Shown here piece after piece: positions 8,392-15,021 of a stretch of DNA of 24,217 nucleotides (its first letter is position 1; every line of letters begins with the position of its first letter). The position numbers were made by a program, and so were the translations under genes. This DNA comes from an uncultured bacterium (GTDB lineage Bacteria; Actinomycetota; Coriobacteriia; Coriobacteriales; Atopobiaceae): NCBI GenBank assembly GCA_905215465.1, contig CAJMPT010000022.1, positions 1-24,217 on the forward strand, read 5' to 3'. Below the pieces are notes generated by a model. That model did not search any database. It was not told where the DNA came from and saw only the letters and a program-made list of their open reading frames with translations.

Positions 8392-8413
8392 GGCCGGGCA
8401 GGCCTTCCGGCTC

Positions 8414-8419
8414 TATAAT
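8414..8419 (+). promoter_or_regulatory. Consensus -10 element before the flavin reductase gene
   Basis: TATAAT, a perfect -10 hexamer in otherwise GC-rich DNA, lies 34 bases before the ATG at 8454. No good -35 is present at the expected distance. The same core, CTCTATAATG, occurs at 11207-11216 before the toxin-antitoxin pair. Confidence 0.45.
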
Positions 8420-8453
8420 GCTCTGGCCCCATCACGCAGACCAAGGAGGGCGC

Positions 8454-8966
8454 ATGCCTCTGAAGGAAGTGGACGTCAAGTCCCTGAACATAAATCCCTT
8501 TACCGCCATCGGTGACGACTGGATGCTGGTCACTGCCGGTGACCAGGACTCCCACAACACCATGACCGCCAGCTGGGGCGGCCTGGGTGAGCTCTGGGGA
8601 ACCCCGGTGGCCACCTGCTACATCCGCCAGAGCCGCTACACCAAGGAGTTCGTGGACGCCAGCCAGACATTCACGCTGAGCTTCCTGGACCCGGCCAGGT
8701 ATCGCCGCGAGCTGGGCTACCTGGGCCGCGTCTCTGGCCGTGACGAGGACAAGATTGCCGCCTGCGGCCTCACGCCGGTTGCCGTGGACGGCACCACCAC
8801 GTTTGCCGAGGCGGGCCTCGCCCTGGTCTGTCGCAAGGCCTACGCCACCTACCTGGGCCCGGAGGGCTTTGTGCCCGGCGTGGTGGACCAAGAGCGGTGG
8901 TACGCCGACGGGGACTACCACACCATGTACGTCGCATACATCGATCACGCCTACGTGGCGCAGTAG
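8454..8966 (+). CDS. Flavin reductase-like FMN-binding protein
   Basis: A 170-residue split-barrel flavoprotein of the flavin reductase-like family. The segment after the start (FTAIGDDWMLVTAGD, then NTMTASWGGLGELWGTPVATCYIRQSRYT) is characteristic: the T/S-rich strand and the WGxLG turn bind the FMN phosphate and ring in relatives. Such proteins reduce free flavin or act as small FMN oxidoreductases; the partner is not evident. AAGGAGG (8443-8449) is correctly placed for the ATG at 8454, so an in-frame start at 8361, inside the previous gene, is discarded. The ligase gene follows after 18 bases, suggesting co-transcription. Confidence 0.82.
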   Translation: MPLKEVDVKSLNINPFTAIGDDWMLVTAGDQDSHNTMTASWGGLGELWGTPVATCYIRQSRYTKEFVDASQTFTLSFLDPARYRRELGYLGRVSGRDEDKIAACGLTPVAVDGTTTFAEAGLALVCRKAYATYLGPEGFVPGVVDQERWYADGDYHTMYVAYIDHAYVAQ

Positions 8967-8984
8967 GGAAGGGCAAGAGCCATC

Positions 8985-10037
8985 ATGAAAAAGGTCGCAA
9001 TCATCTTCGGCGGCATCTCCACCGAGCACGACATCTCCTGCAAGTCTGCCGACAACGTCATCAAGACGCTCGACGGCCGCTATGAGCTGGTGCTCATTGG
9101 CATCACGCGCGAGGGCGAGTGGCTCCACTACGCCGGCGACGCGGCTGACGTCACCGGCGCGTGGGAGACTCACGACGTGACGCCGGTGGCGCTGGTGCCC
9201 GGCTGTGGCAGGACGTCCGGCGGGCTCTTCTCGCTGCGCGACGGCCGCCTGGAGCGCCTTGACGTGGACGTTGCCCTGCCGGTCATGCACGGCCAGGGCG
9301 GAGAGGATGGCACGCTCCAGGGCACGCTGGAGACCTGTGACATCCCGTACGTGGGCTGCGGCGTACTTGCAAGCGCCGTGTGCATGGACAAGGACGCAAG
9401 CCACCGCCTGGCCGCCGCGGCCGGCGTGCGCTCGCCCAAGTGCGAGGTCCTCTACCGCGGCGCCTCCGAGGCCGAGGGGCAGGCCGCCGTTGAGGCCTGC
9501 GGCGGCTTCCCCGTCTTTGTGAAGCCTGCGCGCGGCGGCTCCTCCATCGGCGTCTCCAAGGCCTCTGACCAGGCGAGCTTCTGCGAGGCGCTCGACGCTG
9601 CGTTTGCCCTTGACCCCAAGGTGGCCGTCGAGGAGGCCATCGTGGGCGACGAGGTGGGCTGCGCCATCGTCGGCGACGCCGTCAACGGCCTGCGTATGGG
9701 CGAGGTCGACCAGATCAAGGTCCTGGGAGACGGCTTCTTCCGCATCCACCTGGAGAAGAACCCCGGTCAGAACACGGAGCTGCGCTGCCCGTCCGACCTT
9801 AACGGCGCGGTCCTGGCAAAGGTGCGCAACGCGGCCCGGCGCGTGTACGAGGCGCTCGGCTGCGAGGGCTTCGCCCGCGTTGACCTGTTCGTCACCCCCG
9901 AGCACGAGGTGGTCTTCAACGAGGTCAACTCCACGCCGGGCCTCACGTACTACAGCCGCTTCCCTCAGATGATGCGCGTCGCCGGCCACGAGCTGGGCGA
10001 CGTCCTCGAGGAGCTCATCGAGGCCAAACTGGCGTAG
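8985..10037 (+). CDS. D-alanine-D-alanine ligase family (ATP-grasp) with VanA-type omega-loop
   Basis: A 350-residue ATP-grasp ligase of the Ddl/Van family, joining D-Ala to a second residue for peptidoglycan precursors. Diagnostic segments are IIFGGISTEHDIS (6-18), ALPVMHGQGGEDGTLQG (97-113), FVKPARGGSSIGV (178-190), EVGCAIVG (223-230), GEVDQI (239-244) and the metal-binding FNEVNSTPG (311-319). In D-Ala-D-Ala ligases the omega-loop normally carries a DYxxKY-type sequence. Here it reads FFRIHLE (251-257) with H255, resembling FRIHQE of VanA, whose His is linked to D-lactate selection. The rest recalls VanG-like ligases. Whether it makes D-Ala-D-Ala or D-Ala-D-Lac is not decided. Start context is a weak GGGAAGGGC. 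Confidence 0.85.
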   Translation: MKKVAIIFGGISTEHDISCKSADNVIKTLDGRYELVLIGITREGEWLHYAGDAADVTGAWETHDVTPVALVPGCGRTSGGLFSLRDGRLERLDVDVALPVMHGQGGEDGTLQGTLETCDIPYVGCGVLASAVCMDKDASHRLAAAAGVRSPKCEVLYRGASEAEGQAAVEACGGFPVFVKPARGGSSIGVSKASDQASFCEALDAAFALDPKVAVEEAIVGDEVGCAIVGDAVNGLRMGEVDQIKVLGDGFFRIHLEKNPGQNTELRCPSDLNGAVLAKVRNAARRVYEALGCEGFARVDLFVTPEHEVVFNEVNSTPGLTYYSRFPQMMRVAGHELGDVLEELIEAKLA

Positions 10038-10065
10038 GGAGCAGGAAGGCACTTCTCGCCGCCGA

Positions 10066-10133
10066 AAAGCATGTCACAACTTTTGATATAAAGCGCTTTA
10101 CCTGCGTCTAGCCGTCAAGTTGTGACATGCTTT
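10066..10133. repeat. Hairpin repeat H, copy 1 (left border of island)
   Basis: AAAGCATGTCACAACTT (10066-10082) and AAGTTGTGACATGCTTT (10117-10133) are a perfect 17-bp inverted repeat. The loop contains TAAAGCGCTTTA (10089-10100), itself a perfect palindrome resembling a LacI-family operator core. The 62-base core (10069-10130) recurs at 11999-12060 in the same orientation with 52 of 62 identical bases. T-runs on both sides suggest a bidirectional terminator between the convergent ligase and nuclease-domain genes. Confidence 0.8.
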
Positions 10134-10138
10134 GCTGG

Positions 10139-11125
10139 CTAGTGGGCTCCCTTTTGCGTCCAGTGGCGTATGACCCGCTTGCGAAGGGCGTCCTGGGCCT
10201 CCTGGAACTCCGCCGTGGTGTCTGGCGCCGCCCCCAGCAGCTGGGCAATTCCGTTCAGCGCCCGATGCATCTCGAGCTTATGCGAGAAGTGCCGCGAGGT
10301 TATGGTCCTTACCCTGATGCCCAGCATCGAAAGGGCCGCGATGCGGTCTGCGTCGTGCGTCCGCCTCTTGAGCTCCGCGTGGCTCTCTCCGTCATACTCC
10401 AGCGCCAGGCCGGCCTTGGGAAAGTAGAGGTCGAGCTCCAGGAAGCTCGATGAGAACGCCGTTCTCATGGATGTTGGTATGTCCACGCGGTGGTTCATGG
10501 AGAAGTCCGCAAGGCCCATTCCGCCTTGGGCCCGGGGCAGGGCGAGCATGATGGCCAGTGCCGTCTCCATCGGGGAGCGCGACCCCTCCCTCACGAGCGA
10601 GAAGGTCCTCCTTGCCCGGCAGACGCCGTTCGCGCCGCCGAGAAGCCCCAGGTATCCCGTGATATCTGCGCGCGTGGCAAGGGCTGGACGGGTGCGGTAG
10701 GCGTCTCCTGCCCCGAGGAAGGTCTCGTAGGAGCCGCAGGCTTCGTACCCAAACTCCAGGAGCTCGAGCGGGTCTGCCCAGGCGGCGGCCTGCACGAAGG
10801 TCAGCGCGGCGTTGGTGACCCAGACGCCCTCGGCCACCTGCGCGATCATCTCCTCCTTGATGAGTCTGCCAAAGACATGGGACCTCGTGCCGCGTGTCCG
10901 GCACCGCTGGGAGACAAAGGGGACGAGGATGTCTATGGTCGCCGCGTCCTCGGGGGTTACGCCGCAACCAAGCAGCACCTCCCTCACGCGGGCCATGACC
11001 TGGCTCGCCTTGAGGCCGGGGGCCATGATTCCCGTGTGGCCGGGGGCAGACATTGCCTCCTGCCGCCGCGGGGCGTGGTAGAGCTGCCAGGCGGTTCTGT
11101 GACACAGCACGACGGGAACATCCAT
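10139..11125 (-). CDS. DUF559/VSR-like nuclease-domain protein
   Basis: A 328-residue protein of unknown function. The C-terminal part reads like the DUF559/very-short-patch-repair endonuclease fold: SPMETAL (184-190), then FLELDLYF with D232, LALEYDGESH (E243, D245, H249), DADR (258-261) and LGIRVRTIT. These form a plausible PD-(D/E)XK-like active site. The N-terminal part (1-180) resembles actinobacterial proteins with AbiEi-type or unknown regions before DUF559; that similarity is tentative. I chose the ATG at 11125 because AGAGGAG lies just upstream. It is divergent from the Phd/VapC pair, and both sit between the two hairpin repeats, suggesting an accessory or defence role. Whether it cuts DNA is unproven. 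Confidence 0.6.
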   Translation of the reverse strand: MDVPVVLCHRTAWQLYHAPRRQEAMSAPGHTGIMAPGLKASQVMARVREVLLGCGVTPEDAATIDILVPFVSQRCRTRGTRSHVFGRLIKEEMIAQVAEGVWVTNAALTFVQAAAWADPLELLEFGYEACGSYETFLGAGDAYRTRPALATRADITGYLGLLGGANGVCRARRTFSLVREGSRSPMETALAIMLALPRAQGGMGLADFSMNHRVDIPTSMRTAFSSSFLELDLYFPKAGLALEYDGESHAELKRRTHDADRIAALSMLGIRVRTITSRHFSHKLEMHRALNGIAQLLGAAPDTTAEFQEAQDALRKRVIRHWTQKGAH

Positions 11126-11195
11126 CCGGCTCCTCTCGCTGGGGCGGGACATGAGTATGCCCGCCGCGTGCTGAGCGATGGGTCCCTATCCAACC

Positions 11196-11223
11196 GTGAC
11201 CACAATCTCTATAATGTAGTCAC
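11196..11223 (+). promoter_or_regulatory. Promoter/operator of the toxin-antitoxin pair
   Basis: TATAAT (11210-11215), a perfect -10 hexamer, is enclosed by an inverted repeat GTGAC-c-AC (11196-11203) and GT-a-GTCAC (11216-11223). Autoregulation by antitoxin or toxin-antitoxin complex bound at such sites is usual for Phd-type systems. The -35 match is poor. The site also lies upstream of the divergent nuclease-domain gene. Confidence 0.5.
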
Positions 11224-11246
11224 AAACGCGAGGATTGGGGGTTTCG

Positions 11247-11549
11247 ATGGATGCCACGGCTACGCTGGAGCCCGTTGGGGTCAGGGAGGCAAAGGCCAGG
11301 TTCAGCTCGCTCACCGAGACGGTGAACGAGCTGGGTGCGCCACTCACGGTGCTCAAGAACAACAGGCCATGGGTGGTCATCCAGCCGGCCGACGCCGGTG
11401 CTGCGGAGAGGCGCCGCAAGCTCGACGCCTTCCGCGCCCTTACGGCGTCCATTGAGGCCGAGAAGCCCGCGGGGGCTGGCGCTGCCTGGGGGAGCATCGA
11501 GCGTGATCGGGAGCTGCTTGGCGAGGAGCGGGTGAGACGCTTTGGCTGA
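11247..11549 (+). CDS. Phd/YefM-type antitoxin
   Basis: A 100-residue protein whose N-terminal half (PVGVREAKARFSSLTETV at 9-26, then APLTVLKNNRPWVVIQP at 31-47) is the standard Phd/YefM DNA-binding and dimerisation fold. Residues about 50-100 are charged and likely form the flexible arm that covers the toxin. The ATG at 11247 is preferred over an in-frame TTG at 11235 because G-rich sequence lies at the right distance. The stop overlaps the toxin start by eight bases, implying translational coupling. It probably neutralises the downstream PIN protein and represses the shared promoter. Confidence 0.82.
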   Translation: MDATATLEPVGVREAKARFSSLTETVNELGAPLTVLKNNRPWVVIQPADAGAAERRRKLDAFRALTASIEAEKPAGAGAAWGSIERDRELLGEERVRRFG

Positions 11550-11964
11550 GGTCGTCCTGGACACTAACGTGCTTCTCGACTACTTGGATGCCAGTCGCCC
11601 GGAGCACCGTGCCGCCGTCGACGTTATCTACGAGCTTCTCGACGACGCCGAGCTGGGACCGGTGGTGACGGCCGGGTGCCTCAAGGACGTCTACTACATC
11701 CTGTGCCGGAGGTATCGCAACGAGGCCGTGGTGCGGCAGCGGCTCGATGACTTCCGGCAGATCGTGCGGGTCCTGCCCCTTGACGCCGCGGTGCTGGACG
11801 CCGCCTTTGCGAGTGACGAGCCAGACCTTGAGGACGCCCTCGTCCGCGCCTCGGCCGAGCTCGTGGGGGCCCGAGCCATCGTCACGCGCGACGTTGCCGC
11901 GTACTCGCGCTCGAGCATTCCCGCCATGGCGCCACGCGCGTTTCTCGCCACGCTGGAGGGGTGA
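11542..11964 (+). CDS. PIN-domain ribonuclease toxin (VapC-like)
   Basis: A 140-residue PIN-domain protein beginning VVLDTNVLLDYL. The acidic cluster expected for a metal-dependent ribonuclease is present: D7 in LDTN, D49 in LKDVYY, D98 in DLEDALVRASA and D117 in VTRD. VapC toxins of this fold cleave tRNA, rRNA or mRNA. The only available start is TTG at 11542, because an in-frame stop lies three codons upstream (11533-11535). It overlaps the antitoxin stop, so toxin synthesis is likely coupled and weak. Pairing with a Phd-type rather than VapB-type antitoxin is common. The RNA target is not predictable. Confidence 0.83.
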   Translation: MAEVVLDTNVLLDYLDASRPEHRAAVDVIYELLDDAELGPVVTAGCLKDVYYILCRRYRNEAVVRQRLDDFRQIVRVLPLDAAVLDAAFASDEPDLEDALVRASAELVGARAIVTRDVAAYSRSSIPAMAPRAFLATLEG

Positions 11965-11998
11965 GTGGCGGCCCGCGGGCAAGCGCTGCCAGCAAAAA

Positions 11999-12060
11999 GC
12001 GTGTCACAACTTTTGATGCAAAGCGCTTTACCGGCGCGGAGCCACCAAGTTGTGACACGC
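11999..12060. repeat. Hairpin repeat H, copy 2 (right border of island)
   Basis: GCGTGTCACAACTT (11999-12012) and AAGTTGTGACACGC (12047-12060) form a perfect 14-bp stem around a 34-base loop containing AAAGCGCTTT. The third stem pair is G-C here and A-T in copy 1, a compensatory change that preserves pairing. It lies between the convergent VapC-like and Tex genes. On the minus strand TTTTT follows, so it can also terminate transcription. Confidence 0.82.
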
Positions 12061-12111
12061 CCTTCTCGCCGAGAAGGGCGTGGCGGCCGGAAGGCGCTCC
12101 GGCCGCCACGC
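12061..12111 (-). terminator. Hairpins downstream of Tex
   Basis: GCGTGGCGGCCGGA (12078-12091) pairs perfectly with TCCGGCCGCCACGC (12098-12111), four bases beyond the Tex stop. A second small hairpin, CCTTCTCG/CGAGAAGG, follows at 12061-12077. The U-tract is weak, so efficient termination may also rely on the adjacent hairpin repeat. Confidence 0.65.
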
Positions 12112-12114
12112 ACG

Positions 12115-14262
12115 CTACTTGCCCTGGACCATGGACAGCGAGATCTTCTTTCGCTGGAGGTCGACCTTCTCAACCCAGACGGTCACGGTGTCGCCGACGC
12201 GCACGACGTCGCTGGGGTGCTTGACGAAGCGGTTCGACATCTTTGAGATGTGCACGAGGCCGTCCTGGTGGACGCCCACGTCGACGAAGGCGCCGAAGTC
12301 CACCACGTTGCGAACGGTGCCCCTGAGCTCCATTCCGGGCTGGAGGTCCTCCATGGTGAGCGCCGCGCGGCTGAAGACCACCTCGGGGGCATCGTCGCGC
12401 GGGTCGCGGCCGGGCTTCTTGAGCTCGTTGATGATGTCCACCAGGGTGAGCGTGCCGCACCCCAGCTCGCTGGCGAGGGTGCCCACGCTGCCCACGCGAC
12501 GCTCGATGTCGGGCACGCCGCCGCGTGAGAGCTCGTCTGCGCCCACGCCGGCGCGGCGCAGGACCTCGGTTGCCACCGGGTAGCTCTCGGGGTGGACGCT
12601 CGTGGCGTCGAGCGGGTTCTTGCCACCCGTGATGCGCAGGAAGCCCGCGGCGTTGAGGTAGGCCTTGGGGCCCAGCTTGGGCACCTTGAGGAGCTGGCGG
12701 CGGTCAGTGAAGGCGCCGTTCTGCTCGCGGTAGGCCACGATGTTTCTGGCCACGGTCGGCGTGATGCCAGAGACGTAGCCCAGAAGGCTCGCGCTCGCGG
12801 TGTTGACGTCCACGCCCACGCGGTTGACCACGTCCTCCACCACGTTGCCGAGCGCCCGGGAGAGCTCGGCCTGGTCGAGGTCGTGCTGGTACTGGCCCAC
12901 GCCGATGGACTGGGGCGGGATCTTGACGAGCTCGGCCAGCGGGTCCTGCAGGCGGCGGCCCAGGCTCATGGCGCCGCGGACGGTGACGTCCAGGTCCGGG
13001 TACTCCTGGCTTGCCAGCTCGGAGGCGGAGTAGACCGAGGCGCCAGCCTCATTGACTATGGTGTACCGCAGGTCGGGCGCGGACTCGCCGATGAACTCGC
13101 TCACGACCTCCTCGGTCTCTCGGCTGGCGGTGCCGTTGCCGATGACGATGGTGTTGACCTGGTCCTTCTTGACCAGTCGGGCAAGCTCACGCTTGGTGCC
13201 GGCCACGTCGTGGCGGGGCTTGGTGGGAAAGACCACGCCGTGGTCAAGGAGCTTGCCCGTCTCGTCCATGACGGCCACCTTGCAGCCGGTGCGGTAGCCC
13301 GGGTCAAGCGCCAGCACGCGGGCGCCGCGGACGGGGCGCGCGGAGAGAAGCCCCTCGAGGTTCTTGGCAAAGACCTTGATGGCCTCGGTCTGGGCGCGCA
13401 CGGTCAGGCGGGCACGCTCCTCGCGCTCAAGGGAGGGGGCCATGAGGCGCTTGTAGCCGTCGGTCACGGCCGCGTCCAGGTAGGGCGCGAAGGGGCCCTG
13501 ACGGCGAGGCCAGCGTGCGCCCAGGCGGGCCACGGCGGCCGTCTGGTCCACGGCCACGCGGACGCGCAGCTTGCCCTCGCGCTCGCCGCGGTCCATGGCC
13601 AGGATGCGGTGGTTGGGAACCTTGCGCAGGGGCTCGGCGTAGTCGTAGTAGGGCTCGTAGGGGGTCTTCTCGGCGGCGTCCACGGCTACGGAGCTGACGT
13701 CTGCGGTGGCCTCGGTGAAGGCGCGCAGGTCGGCCACGTTCTCCGGGTCCTCGGCCACGGTCTCGGCCACGATGTCCTGGGCGCCCGCAAGGGCCTTCTC
13801 GGCGGTGTCGAAGCCAGCCTCGGCGTTGACGTACCCCTCGGCGGCGGCCAGCGCTCCTCCCTTGGGGCTGACCTGCATGATCATCATGTTGGCAAGCGGC
13901 TCCAGACCTGCCTCGCGGGCCTTCTGCGCGCGGGTCTGGCGCTTCTTGCGGTAGGGCTTGTAGAGGTCCTCCACGCGCTGCAGCTGCGTGGCGGCGTTTA
14001 TCTCTGCCTCGAGCTCGGGAGTGAGCTTGCCCTGGACCTTGATGAGGAGAAGGACGTCGCGCTTGCGCTGCTCGAGGTTGCGCAGGTAGCCCAGGCGCTC
14101 CTCGAGGGCGCGCAGGGCGACGTCGTCCATGCCGCCCGTGGCCTCCTTGCGGTAGCGGGCGATGAAGGGGATGGTGTTGCCCTCGTCGATGAGGCCGACG
14201 GCCGCGCTGACGGCCTCGGCCTTGAGTCCCAGCTCCTCGGCGAGCGTGGAAACTATGTCCAT
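12115..14262 (-). CDS. tex: Tex-family transcription accessory protein
   Basis: A 715-residue Tex protein, a conserved nucleic-acid-binding factor tied to transcription and RNA handling in the cytoplasm. Domains in order: N-terminal helical region with the hallmark IPFIARYRKEATGGMDD (31-47); YqgF/RNase H-like domain from about 312 with VLALDPGYRTGCKVAV (316-331); helix-hairpin-helix region (about 475-560) including GVDVNTASASLLGYVSG; and a C-terminal S1 RNA-binding domain (about 641-711). Length is slightly below the usual 720-780, with no domain missing. An AGGGG motif precedes the ATG. The weak TANNNT-type -10 TATGCT lies upstream near 14310. It is transcribed alone, between the toxin-like gene and the island. 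Confidence 0.93.
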   Translation of the reverse strand: MDIVSTLAEELGLKAEAVSAAVGLIDEGNTIPFIARYRKEATGGMDDVALRALEERLGYLRNLEQRKRDVLLLIKVQGKLTPELEAEINAATQLQRVEDLYKPYRKKRQTRAQKAREAGLEPLANMMIMQVSPKGGALAAAEGYVNAEAGFDTAEKALAGAQDIVAETVAEDPENVADLRAFTEATADVSSVAVDAAEKTPYEPYYDYAEPLRKVPNHRILAMDRGEREGKLRVRVAVDQTAAVARLGARWPRRQGPFAPYLDAAVTDGYKRLMAPSLEREERARLTVRAQTEAIKVFAKNLEGLLSARPVRGARVLALDPGYRTGCKVAVMDETGKLLDHGVVFPTKPRHDVAGTKRELARLVKKDQVNTIVIGNGTASRETEEVVSEFIGESAPDLRYTIVNEAGASVYSASELASQEYPDLDVTVRGAMSLGRRLQDPLAELVKIPPQSIGVGQYQHDLDQAELSRALGNVVEDVVNRVGVDVNTASASLLGYVSGITPTVARNIVAYREQNGAFTDRRQLLKVPKLGPKAYLNAAGFLRITGGKNPLDATSVHPESYPVATEVLRRAGVGADELSRGGVPDIERRVGSVGTLASELGCGTLTLVDIINELKKPGRDPRDDAPEVVFSRAALTMEDLQPGMELRGTVRNVVDFGAFVDVGVHQDGLVHISKMSNRFVKHPSDVVRVGDTVTVWVEKVDLQRKKISLSMVQGK

Positions 14263-14351
14263 GTTTTATGCCCCTGTCTGTGTTTGGCAATGCGGTGCGA
14301 AAAGGTCACTAGCATACCCGAAAGCGCGCCGCCGGGGGGCGGGGGACGGGA

Positions 14352-14813
14352 TTACTTGGCTTGGGGCTCCGCTTCCATCAGAGAGACAATCCTGTCTATG
14401 TCAACGGCGTAGCGTGGCCTGCCCTCGGATTCGTACTTGTTGAGATACGCCTGGCACTCAGAGACGATTTCATGCTCATGGGTATCGATGATTCTTGTGA
14501 TCGCCTCATAATACGGGTTTCCCTTTGTTCGGAACCTCACTTGGTACCGCTTCGAGATCGGAAACATCTTTATGTAATGGATGCCATGGCGATGACGTGG
14601 TTGCGTTGTTGGCCTCGGAGGCAGGGCAAAGTACTGATCCTTCGGTACGTTGGGAGCGATGTTCGACCTGAAGGGAACCGCAAAGTCGAGCTTTCTGCCT
14701 CTGAAAGACAGGCGGAGCACGATGAGACAGGGCCGGCCGTGCTTCTGCATGAACTCTCGGTCGCCCCCGGCAAACTTCTCGAAGTGATCATCACTGATTG
14801 AGACGATCTTCAT
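14352..14813 (-). CDS. Candidate type III toxin (ToxN/TenpN-like endoribonuclease)
   Basis: A 153-residue protein whose opening (MKIVSISDDHFEKF, then KHGRPCLIVLRLSF) and central DFAVPFRSNI (43-52) resemble TenpN/ToxN toxins of type III toxin-antitoxin systems, as far as I remember them. HGIHYIKMFPI (76-86) and the helical C-terminus (103-127) fit too. These toxins are endoribonucleases held inactive by a repeat-containing RNA. The gene is visibly poorer in G+C (about half) than its neighbours, suggesting transfer. AGGGAGG lies seven bases before the ATG, directly after an intrinsic terminator in the same direction, the hallmark layout. The middle (53-75) is unlike the families I know. It may instead be an unrelated hypothetical protein. 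Confidence 0.5.
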   Translation of the reverse strand: MKIVSISDDHFEKFAGGDREFMQKHGRPCLIVLRLSFRGRKLDFAVPFRSNIAPNVPKDQYFALPPRPTTQPRHRHGIHYIKMFPISKRYQVRFRTKGNPYYEAITRIIDTHEHEIVSECQAYLNKYESEGRPRYAVDIDRIVSLMEAEPQAK

Positions 14814-14827
14814 CAGGCAACCTCCCT

Positions 14828-14860
14828 AAAAAAGATGGGACCCGCAGAGGCGGGCCCCAT
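14828..14860 (-). terminator. Intrinsic terminator directly before the toxin-like gene
   Basis: In minus-strand RNA, ATGGGGCCCGC pairs with GCGGGTCCCAT (plus 14835-14860). One G-U wobble there would be an A-C mismatch in the other strand. TTTTTT follows, then the ribosome site of the toxin-like gene. It may end transcription of YgiQ, of a putative antitoxin RNA, or both. Confidence 0.82.
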
Positions 14861-15021
14861 GACAAGTGGACGATATTCTACGCTTGCGCACCCCGTCGTC
14901 CTCGGAGGCTAGACGTACACGTGAGCCATGCTCTGAAGCCGTGGCTCTCGGCAATGACAGTCTACCCGAAGTCTTCGCCAAATATGACGAGACGCACGCG
15001 GACGGGCTCGCCAGTCCTTCT
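14861..15021 (-). ncRNA. Possible antitoxin RNA region of a type III system
   Basis: This 161-base gap between the YgiQ stop and the terminator has no gene. Two weakly similar segments about 46 bases apart are visible: CCGTCGTCCTCGG (14893-14905) and CCGTGGCTCTCGG (14939-14951), 10 of 13 identical, with CGTAC/TCTAC flanks also about 47 apart. Known type III antitoxins are tandem repeats of roughly this size ahead of a terminator. The similarity is weak and no clear promoter is seen. Confidence 0.3.

Noticed and set aside
12592..14412. 606-residue plus-strand open frame opposite Tex
   Set aside because: Composition (Gly/Val/His/Leu-rich) is typical of the reverse of a high-GC gene, and Tex is complete on the minus strand.
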